From contig CAIVVT010000061.1 in assembly GCA_903909435.1 (NCBI GenBank), positions 1 to 64,000 of the forward strand: a stretch of DNA of 64,000 bases, in the 5' to 3' direction. The notes under the pieces are model-generated. The model saw nothing but the letters and a program-made list of their open reading frames with translations. It was not told where the DNA came from and did not search any database. A program made the position numbers and the translations under genes. Shown here piece after piece: positions 45,014 to 54,522 of this stretch (positions are counted from its first letter, which is position 1; every line of letters starts with the position of its first letter). The DNA is from an uncultured Acidobacteriia bacterium (GTDB lineage Bacteria > Acidobacteriota > Terriglobia > Bryobacterales > Bryobacteraceae).

Positions 45014-46630
45014 ATGCTCAGTTACGCTCGCGGACCTGAAGCTGAAGTTCGGGACTTGACGCTGGGGGATCTAGTGCGCGAATGCGCCTCCAAGCATCCC
45101 CAGGGGTTGGGCCTAGTGAGCCGCCATCAGGGCGTCCGCCTGACGTGGACAGAATTCCACGACAATGTCGTTCGGACGGGTGCCGGATTGCAAAGCCTGG
45201 GGCTAAAGCCGGGCGATCGCATCGGCGTCTGGTCCACCAATTGTGCCGAGTGGGTTTACCTGCAGTTCGGAGCCGCCACCGCCGGAGTGATTCTGGTGAA
45301 CGTGAATCCGGCCTACCGCAGCCATGAACTTTCTTACGTGCTGCGCGTCTCGCGAATCAAGTACCTCTTCATGCGGGAGTCCGATAGCCACGCCAATTAC
45401 CGCAAGATCCTGGAAGAGTCGCTGCAAGGTCAGGACTGCGAACTCGAAGGCGCGATCTACCTGAACTCTCCCGGTTGGGATGCGCTGCTCGACCCGCAGT
45501 TGCCTTTCCACCCGCTGGCGATCGATGCCGGGGATGTGACGAATATCCAGTACACTTCCGGAACCACAGGCACGCCCAAGGGTGCGATGCTAAGCCACAG
45601 GAACGTGGTTAACGACGGCCGTTTCATCGCGGAACGCATGCGGCTGACCGGCGCGGATCGCATCTGCATTCCCGTTCCGCTATACCACTGCTTTGGCTGC
45701 GTCATTGGCACGATCGCGGCGGTGGCTTCCGGGGCCTCGATCGTCCTCCCCGCTGCGACGTTTGATGTCGGCGCGACGCTGGCGGCGATCCAGGAGGAAA
45801 GCGCGACCGCGATCTACGGTGTCCCCGCGATGTTCATCGCCGAACTGAACCACCCGTCGTTCGCAGGCACCGATTTCAGTTCGCTGCGAACCGGAGTCAT
45901 GGCTGGCTCGCCGTGTCCGATTGAGGTAATGAAACGAGTGGTGAAGGCCATGCACGTGCCGGAAATCACCATTTGCTATGGGCAGACCGAAACGTCGCCC
46001 GTGACCGTGATGTCCGATGTCAGCGACTCGGTCGAATTCCGCTGCTCGACGGTCGGCCGCCCCATGCCGGCCACGGAGATTCAACTGGTGGACATGTCCA
46101 GCGGCGAGGTGATGCCCGTCGGCGAGCAGGGCGAATTGTGTGCACGAGGGCCGCTGGTCATGGTGGGCTACGACGGCGATCCGGAGGCGACGAAGAAGAC
46201 CATCAGCCCCGACGGATGGCTGCACAGCGGCGACCTCGCCGTGATGCGCGAGGACGGATCGCTGCGGATCACGGGCCGCGCCAAAGACATGATTATCCGG
46301 GGCGGAGAGAACATCTATCCGCGCGAAATCGAGGAGTTCCTGTACACGCACCCGGCAGTGGATGAGGTCCAGGTGATCGGCGTGCCGCATCAGCGACTGG
46401 GCGAAGTGGTTTGCGCCTGGGTACGGGTCAGGTCTGGGCATGAAGCCAGCGCCGAAGAGATCCAGGAATATTGCCGTGGCCGCATCGCCTACTTCAAGAT
46501 TCCGGAATTGATCCGGTTCGTCGATACATTCCCGATCACTGTGACCGGAAAAATCCAGAAGTTCCGGATGCGCGAGGCGGAGATTCAAGAACGCGGCCTG
46601 GCTGACCTAGCCAAAGCAGTCACCGCCTGA
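45014..46630 (+). CDS. AMP-binding fatty acyl-CoA synthetase-like protein
   Basis: 538 residues of the adenylate-forming superfamily. Motif A10-type P-loop is YTSGTTGTPKGAMLSH, then YGQTETSPV, GWLHSGDLAVM, RITGRAKDMIIRGGENIYPREIEE and the C-terminal catalytic Lys in VTGKIQKFRM. This pattern fits medium/long-chain fatty acyl-CoA synthetases (FadD/AcsF-like) that activate carboxylic acids with ATP and CoA. The exact chain length cannot be read. It stands alone, with an AT-rich leader upstream, and the RND pump operon follows after 137 bases. Confidence 0.92.
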   Translation: MLSYARGPEAEVRDLTLGDLVRECASKHPQGLGLVSRHQGVRLTWTEFHDNVVRTGAGLQSLGLKPGDRIGVWSTNCAEWVYLQFGAATAGVILVNVNPAYRSHELSYVLRVSRIKYLFMRESDSHANYRKILEESLQGQDCELEGAIYLNSPGWDALLDPQLPFHPLAIDAGDVTNIQYTSGTTGTPKGAMLSHRNVVNDGRFIAERMRLTGADRICIPVPLYHCFGCVIGTIAAVASGASIVLPAATFDVGATLAAIQEESATAIYGVPAMFIAELNHPSFAGTDFSSLRTGVMAGSPCPIEVMKRVVKAMHVPEITICYGQTETSPVTVMSDVSDSVEFRCSTVGRPMPATEIQLVDMSSGEVMPVGEQGELCARGPLVMVGYDGDPEATKKTISPDGWLHSGDLAVMREDGSLRITGRAKDMIIRGGENIYPREIEEFLYTHPAVDEVQVIGVPHQRLGEVVCAWVRVRSGHEASAEEIQEYCRGRIAYFKIPELIRFVDTFPITVTGKIQKFRMREAEIQERGLADLAKAVTA

Positions 46631-46767
46631 GCCCACCTGCACGCCGACACCTCTTAATCGGCGAAACGCGCCGGTCGGACCGCCATCCCTGCCAACCGGC
46701 TACAGGTTCTGGCCAAATGGCCGATCATTATGGATGATGACGGGTGTCGGCTGACGCGTCCGTTAAC

Positions 46768-48000
46768 ATGATTATGAGATTCGCATCCCTAAGTCTGTTT
46801 CATCGACCTGTGACCCTTGTCTCCGTTGCCCTGATCCTGCTGCTTGGCGCATGCACTTCCGCTCCGCCCGTGTCCAAAGAAGCGCCGCAAAGGGTGGTGG
46901 TCCGGCAGCCAAATCGGTTTGAGCACCCGCTAACGCTCAACGCGAGCGGAAACGTGGAGGCCGCCGAGACCGCATACCTCTCCTTTCAGGTGCCAGGCCA
47001 GGTTCGCAAGGTGTTCGTGGAGGAAGGCCAGGCCGTCCGCGCGGGCCAGGTTCTTGCGGAGTTGGACGTCCGGGATTACGAGTCTCGCGTGAGTGCGGCT
47101 GCGTCCCAAACCGGCGTCGCTTCCGCCAGCCTGCAAAAAGCGGATGCGGGACTTAGAAAACAGGAACTCGCCCAGGCCAGGATCGACCTGGATCGCGTGG
47201 AGGACGAATATAACCGGCTGAAAGCGCTGCACGACCGCGGGAGCCTTGCACCCAACGATTACAAGAAGATAGAGGCAGCCTATCTGGCGGCGCGAGAGCG
47301 CTACAGCATGGCCCGGGAGGGCGCGCGCAAGGAAGACAGAATTGCCGCGAGATCGGCGTTCCAAGGCGCCGAAGCTCAGGAAACGATTGCGAAGAAGGCG
47401 CTCGCCGACACGTTTCTGACGTCGCCGTTTTCAGGAATTATCGCGAAGCGGGACGTTGAGAAGGGCATGTTGGTAGGCAGCAGTCGCCCCGTGTTCGTGC
47501 TGCTGAGCCTTCAGCCAGCGAAGATCCGGGTCGGCGTACCCGAAGCCGAGATCGGGATGGTACGAATCGGGCAGCGGGCGGAGATTCAGATCCCGTCGCT
47601 GGGAAGCAGGAGTTTCGCAGGTCGGGTGGAGACTATCGGCTTTGCCGCCGACCCGGCGGCACGTACCTTTAGCGTCAAGATCTCCGTACCCAACCCGCAG
47701 CTCGAACTGCGCGCGGGCATGGTAGCCGAATCCAGGATAGAAACGCGCGCGAAGGTGGCGGCAATGACCGTGCCGGGCCAGGCGATCGTGCGCGATGCCC
47801 AGGGCGCGACGACGGTATTCCTGTTCTACGCGGAGAAGAACAGAGTCTACGCACGGCGGGTGGATCTTGGTTCCGTCTTCGGACGGGAGGTTGAAATCGT
47901 CCGCGGGTTATCCGGCGCCGAGCAGGTGGTGATCGGAGGCCAGCAACTGATCCACGACGGCATGCCGGCCACTCCAGTCCAAGCGGGTGTGGCGGAATGA
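46768..48000 (+). CDS. RND efflux periplasmic adaptor, lipoprotein
   Basis: 410 residues of the membrane-fusion (HlyD/AcrA) family. A lipobox LLLGACTS places a lipid-modified Cys near residue 28, as in AcrA. A lipoyl half (LSFQVPGQVRKVFVEEGQAVRAGQVLAELD) is followed by a helical hairpin of about 100 residues (EDEYNRLKALHDRGSLAP) and the second lipoyl half (DTFLTSPFSGIIAKRDVEKG), then beta-barrel and membrane-proximal domains. The ATG at 46768 is chosen by the signal sequence; a GTG at 46744 is possible. Its stop overlaps the RND pump start (ATGA). Confidence 0.92.
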   Translation: MIMRFASLSLFHRPVTLVSVALILLLGACTSAPPVSKEAPQRVVVRQPNRFEHPLTLNASGNVEAAETAYLSFQVPGQVRKVFVEEGQAVRAGQVLAELDVRDYESRVSAAASQTGVASASLQKADAGLRKQELAQARIDLDRVEDEYNRLKALHDRGSLAPNDYKKIEAAYLAARERYSMAREGARKEDRIAARSAFQGAEAQETIAKKALADTFLTSPFSGIIAKRDVEKGMLVGSSRPVFVLLSLQPAKIRVGVPEAEIGMVRIGQRAEIQIPSLGSRSFAGRVETIGFAADPAARTFSVKISVPNPQLELRAGMVAESRIETRAKVAAMTVPGQAIVRDAQGATTVFLFYAEKNRVYARRVDLGSVFGREVEIVRGLSGAEQVVIGGQQLIHDGMPATPVQAGVAE

Positions 48001-51000
48001 CCACCGGACCTGCCTGGCTGCGCCACCCGCAGGTAACACTGATTTGTACGACTTTGCTGTTCGCAGCGGGCGCCTGGGCGCTGTTGACCATGCCTCGCCG
48101 GGAAGACCCGAAGATCACGGTGCGCGTCGGCGTGATGATGCTGCTGTATCCTGGCGCCACGTCGGAACAGGTGGAGCAGCAGGTGACGAAGGTCATCGAG
48201 CAGAAGCTCTTTCGCTACGAAGAAGTCCGCAAGGGCAAGACCTACTCCACCAGCCGGCCGGGTTTCGCATTTCTGAACATCGAACTGGAAGAGTCCGTGC
48301 AGCGCCCCGACCTGTTCTGGTCAAAACTGCGCCACGACATGCTGGAGTTGCGTCAGACCAGTCTGCCGCCGGGTGTACTCGGCCCGACCGTGGATACGGA
48401 TTTCGGGGACACCATTGCCGTCCTGCTCGCCTTGCACGGAAAGGGTTACGAATACCGGCAGTTGAAGGACTACTCCGAACGCATCGAAGAGACGCTGCGG
48501 ACCGTGCGTGCGACTTCCAAGGTCAAGCGCTACGGCGAGCAGAAAGAGCAGATCTACATAACTAGCACGCCCGAGCGCCTCGCTCAATATCGCGTACCGC
48601 TGCCCAAAGTCATTCAAGCCCTGCAGGCACGCAACGCCGTACAGTTTGGCGGGCGCTTCGATACCGCGGAAAGTAAGCTCCCCATTCAATCCAACGGATT
48701 ATTCGCCACACCCGAGCAGATTGGGCGCGTGATGGTCGATGTTAGCCCCGAGGGCCAACCGCTTTACCTGGGTGACGTTTCCAAGATCGAGCGCCGCTAT
48801 CAGGACCCTCAATTCCTCACCCGCTACAACGGCGAGCCCGCAATGATGGTCTCGGTTGAGATGCAGGAGGGCTACAACGTCGTCGAGTTTGGACAGCACG
48901 TCTCTGAAAAACTGGCGGATGTCCAGCGCTTGCTGCCGCCCGACCTTAAGGTCGATCTGGTCGCCAACCAGCCCCATATGGTGAAGGACCGGATCTCGAG
49001 CTTCATGCGCGAGTTCGGCATCGCCATCGTCTCCGTCATTCTGGTGACCATGCTGCTGCTGCCGTTCCACGTCGCGCTGGTAGCCGCAGTGGCAATTCCC
49101 GTGACCGTGTCGATCACCTTTGCGATCTTGAGCCTTTGTGGCATTGACCTGCAGCAGGTCTCCATTTCAATGCTCGTCGTTATGCTGGGGATTCTGGTCG
49201 ATGACGCGATCGTCGTAGCCGACAACTATGTCGATTTGCTGGACCGCGGCAAGTCGCTCGATTTTGCGGCAGCGCACTGCGCGCGAGAGATCGTCGTTCC
49301 ATTGGTGGTGGCGACGCTCACCATCATCGCGGCGTTTCTCCCTACACTCTTTACCCTGAACGGCAGCGTCGGCGAGTTCATCCACAGTATGCCGATCGTC
49401 GTGGCGATCTCGCTCAGCGTCTCGTTCGCTGTGGCGTTCTTTTTCACGCCGCTGGTGTGCCGGAAGTTCATTCATCACGGGCTCCACACTCAGGGTGGAG
49501 ACGATAAGCCGAAGTTCAATTTCGTCGATCGGCTCGAAGCGCGCTACGAGACGTTAGCTGGCGCTGCACTAAAGGTCCCGAGATTGATGGTCACAGCGGG
49601 TGTCTTGGCGGTAGTTCTCGGAGGCGTCCTGATGAAGAACCTCCCGCAGCGCTTCTTCCCGCCAGCCGAACGAGAACAATTTGTGATCGACCTCTGGCTG
49701 CCGGAGGGTTCCAAGGTCGAGTACACCGACGGGTTGTTGCGGAAGATCGAGAAGGAGCTTTCCACCAATCCCAAGGTGGTGAGCTACGGTACCTTCGTCG
49801 GCTCCAGCGCCCCACGTTTCTATTACAACGTCGATCCGCAGCAACCCGCCGGCAATTACGGTCAGATTCTGGTCAATACGCGCGATGTCGACACGACTCC
49901 CGAACTTGTCTACCAACTGCGTAAACGGCTGCGCGAAGTTGTGCCGGAGGCGCTGACGATCGTCAAGGAATTGCAGCAGGGCGAGATCTTCTCCGCCCCG
50001 ATCGAAGTTCGCATTTCGGGGGAGGAGCTGGGTCAGTTGAAAGCGCTTTCGTCGCAAGTGGCCTCCATTTTGCGCGGGATTCCTGGGTCAGAGTACGTAC
50101 ACCGCGACTGGCGCGAAGACCCTTATGAACTCAAGGTGAATCTCAACAATGAACTGGCCAACAGGCTCGGCTTTTCTAACGCATCAGTCGGCAAGTCCCT
50201 GGCGGCGGGCTTTGATGGCGTAGTCGTATCCACCTTCTGGGAGGGCTCGCGGGCGGTGGATATTCTCCTGCGTCTGGACGAATCCAGCCGGCAAAGCTTT
50301 GACGACGTGCGCGACGCATACTTGACCTCGCCCGTGACCGGCGCGAAGGTTCCGCTACGGCAGATTGCGACGCTCAGCCCCTCCTGGGAAACAGGCCGGA
50401 TCGTGCGTCGCAACGGCGTGCGCACGCTGACGGTCCGGAGCTTCTTTCAAGAGGGCGTGTACGCCTCAAACCTCCTGAAGCAGGCGCGCGGGCAAATAGC
50501 GCAGATTCCGCTTCCACCCGGATACGGCATAGCCTACGGCGGTGAAAACGAGTCGCAGGCCAACATGACCGGTGGGATAGTGAAAGCCGCCCTCATCAGT
50601 ACGCTACTCATCTTTCTAATTCTGCTGTTCCAATTCCACTCCATCGTCGAGACGCTGGTGGTTATGTCATCCATTCCGCTAGCACTATTCGGGGGCGCTG
50701 TCGGTTTGCTGATTGTGCACATGCCGTTTAGCTTCGTGGCGGAGATCGGCTTCATCGGGGTAGCCGGCGTCGTGGTTCGCAACGCCATTCTGCTCGTCGA
50801 TTACATCAAGGAATGCCGTGCGCGCGGAGAGAGTCTGAACGACGCCGCCCGCTCCGCCGGCGCGCGCAGGATGAGGCCTATCTTCCTGACGACTCTGGCT
50901 GCTGCCGTGGGGGTGCTCCCCATGATCCTTTCGGGTTCGTTGATGTGGGCACCGATGGCCGCCGTAATCGCCTTCGCATTGCTTTTTTCCATGTTCTTCA

Positions 51001-51074
51001 CGCTGCTCGTTGTTCCCTCCCTGTATGTGCTGACCGCGCGGCAGACCGCCGGGGTCGAGGGAGGAGTCGCATGA
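47997..51074 (+). CDS. AcrB-like RND efflux pump subunit
   Basis: 1025 residues, typical for resistance-nodulation-division inner-membrane pumps with 12 TM helices and two large periplasmic loops. The proton-relay motif in TM4 is LGILVDDAIVVADN, of the drug-exporting (HAE) type rather than the heavy-metal (HME) type. Other marks are YPGATSEQVEQQV near the N-terminus, and AGVVVRNAILLVDYI and GARRMRPIFLTTLAAAVGVLPM near the C-terminus. It is joined by ATGA overlaps to the adaptor upstream and to the channel downstream, so the three subunits are made together. Confidence 0.96.
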   Translation: MTTGPAWLRHPQVTLICTTLLFAAGAWALLTMPRREDPKITVRVGVMMLLYPGATSEQVEQQVTKVIEQKLFRYEEVRKGKTYSTSRPGFAFLNIELEESVQRPDLFWSKLRHDMLELRQTSLPPGVLGPTVDTDFGDTIAVLLALHGKGYEYRQLKDYSERIEETLRTVRATSKVKRYGEQKEQIYITSTPERLAQYRVPLPKVIQALQARNAVQFGGRFDTAESKLPIQSNGLFATPEQIGRVMVDVSPEGQPLYLGDVSKIERRYQDPQFLTRYNGEPAMMVSVEMQEGYNVVEFGQHVSEKLADVQRLLPPDLKVDLVANQPHMVKDRISSFMREFGIAIVSVILVTMLLLPFHVALVAAVAIPVTVSITFAILSLCGIDLQQVSISMLVVMLGILVDDAIVVADNYVDLLDRGKSLDFAAAHCAREIVVPLVVATLTIIAAFLPTLFTLNGSVGEFIHSMPIVVAISLSVSFAVAFFFTPLVCRKFIHHGLHTQGGDDKPKFNFVDRLEARYETLAGAALKVPRLMVTAGVLAVVLGGVLMKNLPQRFFPPAEREQFVIDLWLPEGSKVEYTDGLLRKIEKELSTNPKVVSYGTFVGSSAPRFYYNVDPQQPAGNYGQILVNTRDVDTTPELVYQLRKRLREVVPEALTIVKELQQGEIFSAPIEVRISGEELGQLKALSSQVASILRGIPGSEYVHRDWREDPYELKVNLNNELANRLGFSNASVGKSLAAGFDGVVVSTFWEGSRAVDILLRLDESSRQSFDDVRDAYLTSPVTGAKVPLRQIATLSPSWETGRIVRRNGVRTLTVRSFFQEGVYASNLLKQARGQIAQIPLPPGYGIAYGGENESQANMTGGIVKAALISTLLIFLILLFQFHSIVETLVVMSSIPLALFGGAVGLLIVHMPFSFVAEIGFIGVAGVVVRNAILLVDYIKECRARGESLNDAARSAGARRMRPIFLTTLAAAVGVLPMILSGSLMWAPMAAVIAFALLFSMFFTLLVVPSLYVLTARQTAGVEGGVA

Positions 51075-52387
51075 GACGTGCATTGATCATTTGGGCGGCT
51101 TTGCTCGCCGTGCCCGTGTGGGGCGCCCGTCCATTGACGCTCGACGAGGCGCAGCAACTGGCGCTCCAGAACAGTCGCGCTCTCAAATTGGCGCGGCTGA
51201 AGGTGGACGAGGCGGGCCACAAACAGGCGGGCGCCCGCTCGGACTACTTCCCTAAGTTGCTCGGCACCGCCAATTACCTATACTTCACCCAGAGACTGGG
51301 GACGACGCTCACCGCTGGTGACCTGGGGTTGGGCATGTTGCCGCCGCCCTTCCCGTCTATCCCGATTCCCATCAACCTTGTGAAGCAGAATATGTTCTTT
51401 GGGGGAGCGACCCTCGCGCAGCCCATCACGCAGCTATACAAAGTGCAGCAGGGCGTGAAAGTCGCCTCCACCGAGCGTGAGATCGCCCTCGCCCAATCGG
51501 CCGGCCGCGAGGACGAGATCCACTACGCCGTTGAGCAGCTCTATTACGGTCTGCTCATCGTTCAGCGCCAGCGGACTGCCGCGGAAGCCAAGGTTGGCGC
51601 GGCGGAAGAGCTGTACAAAGATGCACAGAACGCTGTCGATACGGGTAACGCTCTCAAGGTGGCCTCCATCGGCCGTCACGCCGCGCTACTGGAGGCCCGC
51701 CAGGCATTGCTGGCCACGCGAGATCTGGCCTCCGATTACAGCGAAGCCCTGAACTTCCTGATTGGCGTCGCCGCTAAGACCGAACTGTCACTGACCGAGC
51801 CTGACCGGCCCTCTTTCAACCTGGCCTCAGCGGACGAAGCGGTGCGTGCCGCGCTCGAACACAGTCCCCAGGTGATGGAAGCTCGCGAGACCGTCGAGAA
51901 GGCGCGCGCTGCCCGGCGCGCGGCTCTCGCCGACTACATCCCCGAGATCACGGCCATGGTGCAGTACTTTCATCAAGCTGGCGTGCCGACACTGCCCAAC
52001 GATTTCGGAGCCGTGGGCGGCACGTTAACCTACACGCTCTTCGATTTCGGCAAGCGCCGCGAGCTCGTCCGGGAGCGCGCCACTCTGGTGGTTCAAGCGG
52101 AAGAGAACGTGAAACGCATCGAGGAAGATGTCGAGCAGGGGATCCGAAAAGGCTACCGCAACGTTCAGCGTTCCCTTGAGATGGTGAACGTGGCTAGGGA
52201 AGCGGTCGACCTTCGCACCGAAAGTGAGCGCTTGACGCGCGATCAGGTCGAGCTCGGGTTGGCGCTCAATTCAGCCCTGCTGGAGGCCCAAGCCGCCCAA
52301 GCTGCGGCCGCATCCGACCTATTGCGTGCAGAAGTAGGTTGGCGTCTCGCCTGGGCCGAACTTCGCAAGCAGGCGGGCCTCCGTTAA
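51071..52387 (+). CDS. TolC-family outer-membrane channel of the RND pump
   Basis: 438 residues with a signal peptide (MRRALIIWAALLAVPVWGA) and two outer-membrane-efflux-protein repeats. LTLDEAQQLALQNSRALKLARL and SADEAVRAALEHSPQVMEARETV mark the start of each half, each followed by long coiled helices and a strand hairpin (YFPKLLGTANYLYF; YIPEITAMVQYFH). GGGAGGAG before the ATG and the ATGA overlap with the pump gene fix the start; an upstream in-frame extension lies inside the pump gene and is ignored. Confidence 0.93.
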   Translation: MRRALIIWAALLAVPVWGARPLTLDEAQQLALQNSRALKLARLKVDEAGHKQAGARSDYFPKLLGTANYLYFTQRLGTTLTAGDLGLGMLPPPFPSIPIPINLVKQNMFFGGATLAQPITQLYKVQQGVKVASTEREIALAQSAGREDEIHYAVEQLYYGLLIVQRQRTAAEAKVGAAEELYKDAQNAVDTGNALKVASIGRHAALLEARQALLATRDLASDYSEALNFLIGVAAKTELSLTEPDRPSFNLASADEAVRAALEHSPQVMEARETVEKARAARRAALADYIPEITAMVQYFHQAGVPTLPNDFGAVGGTLTYTLFDFGKRRELVRERATLVVQAEENVKRIEEDVEQGIRKGYRNVQRSLEMVNVAREAVDLRTESERLTRDQVELGLALNSALLEAQAAQAAAASDLLRAEVGWRLAWAELRKQAGLR

Positions 52388-52477
52388 AGCTGGCGCTGCA
52401 TCTCGAGACCGTCGCCTTTTCGACAAAGAGCATTCCAACGATGACGCAGGCCGTCGAAAGATAGGCTTTTTGTATAC

Positions 52478-52522
52478 TCGAACGATTGTATGATTGAAAC
52501 GTTTGTATGAATCGAACGTTTG
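52478..52522 (+). promoter_or_regulatory. Three tandem 17-bp repeats, probable TetR autoregulatory operator
   Basis: Sites TCGAACGATTG (52478-52488), TGAAACGTTTG (52495-52505) and TCGAACGTTTG (52512-52522) are spaced exactly 17 bp apart; the first two units also share TGTATGA. Each core is nearly palindromic (AACGTT). The second site ends two bases before the tetR ATG and the third lies inside its first codons. TATGAT at 52489-52494 could be a -10 box, which would put transcription start at or next to the ATG. Confidence 0.7.
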
Positions 52523-53190
52523 AGCCAACACCGCGCCACGACACGAAGGACAAGATCCTGGACGCTGCCGAGCGGCTCTTCGCGGACCAAGGGTTTGCAG
52601 CGACATCGCTCCGCCAAATCACGACTGAAGCGAACGTGAACCTCGCGGCGGTTAACTACCATTTCAAGTCCAAAGAGGCGCTGTTGTCGGCCGTGATCGG
52701 GAGGACATTCGAACCGATCAATCGCCGGCGGATGGAGTTGTTGGACCAGTTGGAACTGAGTTCGGGCAGTGGCCGGCCTGGTCTGGACGAGGCAGTGCGG
52801 GCGTTCGTGCGTCCGGCTTTAGAGGCGCGCTCCGCCAACGCAAAGAGCATGCGATATTTCCCGCGGCTGATGGCGCGGATCATGGCCGAACCGGGAGGTT
52901 TGGCTGCTCCGGTAATGCTGCCTGCGCTGCAGGCCGTAACCGACCGGTTCATGCCTGTCTTTCAACAAGCCATGGGCGTGAATAAGCGTTCGACCGTGCT
53001 TTGGGGCGCACAGTTCAGCATAGGTTGCATGGCACGCTGCCTGATTGCGCCGGAGTTCATCCAGGCGATTACGGGCGAAAACCAGCCACAGGAGAGCATG
53101 GAGCAGATGCTGGATCGAGTCGTCTGCTTCATTGTGGGCGGAATGCAAGCTCTCGCGGAAAGGGAGAAGAGCCTATGTATCGGCGCATAA
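52507..53190 (+). CDS. TetR-family repressor, CecR-like
   Basis: 227 residues. The TetR helix-turn-helix domain is at about 14-62 (TKDKILDAAERLFADQGFAATSLRQIT, cut here; VNLAAVNYHFKSKEALLSAVI). The C-terminal domain (RYFPRLMARIMAEPGG, VLWGAQFSIGCMARCLI) resembles the DUF1956 ligand domain of CecR (YbiH), the regulator of ybhGFSR in E. coli, and the downstream genes fit that system. There is no Shine-Dalgarno before the ATG, and tandem operator-like repeats overlap it, so the mRNA may be leaderless. It overlaps the tolC gene by 16 bases. Confidence 0.9.
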   Translation: MNRTFEPTPRHDTKDKILDAAERLFADQGFAATSLRQITTEANVNLAAVNYHFKSKEALLSAVIGRTFEPINRRRMELLDQLELSSGSGRPGLDEAVRAFVRPALEARSANAKSMRYFPRLMARIMAEPGGLAAPVMLPALQAVTDRFMPVFQQAMGVNKRSTVLWGAQFSIGCMARCLIAPEFIQAITGENQPQESMEQMLDRVVCFIVGGMQALAEREKSLCIGA

Positions 53191-54506
53191 CGGCCGTGAT
53201 CCTCGGACTCGCTATCGCGCTATGTGCGCAGGAGAGCCAACCGAAGATCGCGTTGAGTCTCGACAAATCAATCGAAATCGCGCTGGCTCCAGACGGCAAT
53301 GCGAAGGTCCAACTCGCCGCAGAAGCAGTACGGCAAGCGCAAGCGCGCAAGGCCGAAGCGTTCAGCGCGCTCCTCCCGAATTTCGATGCGGCCTGGTCGG
53401 CGCGGAGTTTCACGCAGGATCTCACGACTTTCGGCCTGCAAATCAAGCTTCCCATTCCCGGATTCGCCATTCCGAGTTTCGTGGGCCCGGTGGATGTCTA
53501 CGATCTGCGGGCATCCGGCACGCAGACGGTCTTCAATCTAAGCGTCATCCGTAAGTTCCAGGCCGCAGGCGCACAAGCCTCCGCCACAAAACTCGACACA
53601 GAGCAGGCCCGCGTGCAGATCGCCGCTCTGGTCGGGAAGGCTTATGTGAACGCGACACGCGCCGAGAATTCCGTCGCAACAGCGATGGCGAATCTCGAAT
53701 TGGCTGAGCGCCTACTCCGTCAGGCCAACACCCAGAAGGAGGCCGGCACGGGCACGGGGTTGGACATCACGCGAGCCGAGGTGCAGGTCGCCAGCGAAAG
53801 GCAGCGTCTGATCGCAGCAAAAGAGGACCGCCAGACAGCACTGCTCAACCTGCTGCGCGCCATGAACGTCCCGCTGGACGTTGTTGTCGAGCTAACCGAC
53901 CCGTTGAGCTATAAGCCAGCCGACATCCCCGATCCGGCGAAAGCGATTCAAGCCGCAATTGGCAATCGCCCTGACTTAAAGGCCCAAACCGTCCGTGAAC
54001 ATTCGGCGAAATTGAGCTATGACTCCGCCAGGTTCGATCGGCTTCCTTCCGTCGGCGCTTACGGCGACTACGGTGTCATTGGAGTGGAGCCGGCAAAGCT
54101 TCGGCCGACGAGGACGGTTGGGATAAACGTGAAGATCCCGGTCTTTGACGGCGGGCGACGGGACGCGGTCCGGGCAGAAGCGTCATCGCAGCTGCGCAGC
54201 GAAGCAATCCGCTCGCACGATCTGCTCAAGCAGGCTGAACTCGAGGTGCGGACCGCAATCGAAGCGCTGCGTTCCGCTGAGGAGCAGGCACGTGTCTCTC
54301 TTGAGTCGTTGACGCTCTCCACCAAGGAACTGGAGCAGGCCGAGCGCCGCTACCGAAGTGGTGTGGCCAGCAGCTTGGAAGTCACCGACGCCCAGACGCG
54401 CCTTTCACGGGCTCGGGAAAACAAAGACGTGGCAGTGTACCGCCAGCGCGCGGCCCGCATCGATCTGGCCGCCGCGCTTGGCGACCGGAGCCTCATCGCG
54501 CAGTAG
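53175..54506 (+). CDS. TolC-family outer-membrane channel of the ABC export operon
   Basis: 443 residues with a signal peptide (MYRRITAVILGLAIALCAQ). Two OEP halves begin at about residue 30 (LSLDKSIEIALAPDGNAKV) and 250 (DPAKAIQAAIGNRPDLKAQ), each with long coiled helices. AAGGGAGAAGAG upstream supports the ATG, which lies inside the end of tetR in another frame. E. coli YbhGFSR borrows the chromosomal TolC; here a dedicated channel is built into the operon. The adaptor gene follows after 16 bases. Confidence 0.92.
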   Translation: MYRRITAVILGLAIALCAQESQPKIALSLDKSIEIALAPDGNAKVQLAAEAVRQAQARKAEAFSALLPNFDAAWSARSFTQDLTTFGLQIKLPIPGFAIPSFVGPVDVYDLRASGTQTVFNLSVIRKFQAAGAQASATKLDTEQARVQIAALVGKAYVNATRAENSVATAMANLELAERLLRQANTQKEAGTGTGLDITRAEVQVASERQRLIAAKEDRQTALLNLLRAMNVPLDVVVELTDPLSYKPADIPDPAKAIQAAIGNRPDLKAQTVREHSAKLSYDSARFDRLPSVGAYGDYGVIGVEPAKLRPTRTVGINVKIPVFDGGRRDAVRAEASSQLRSEAIRSHDLLKQAELEVRTAIEALRSAEEQARVSLESLTLSTKELEQAERRYRSGVASSLEVTDAQTRLSRARENKDVAVYRQRAARIDLAAALGDRSLIAQ

Positions 54507-54522
54507 TCATAGGAGATTCGCA

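Noticed and set aside
48004-48565. Second frame over the start of the RND pump gene
   Set aside because: It overlaps the AcrB-like reading frame completely and lacks motifs.
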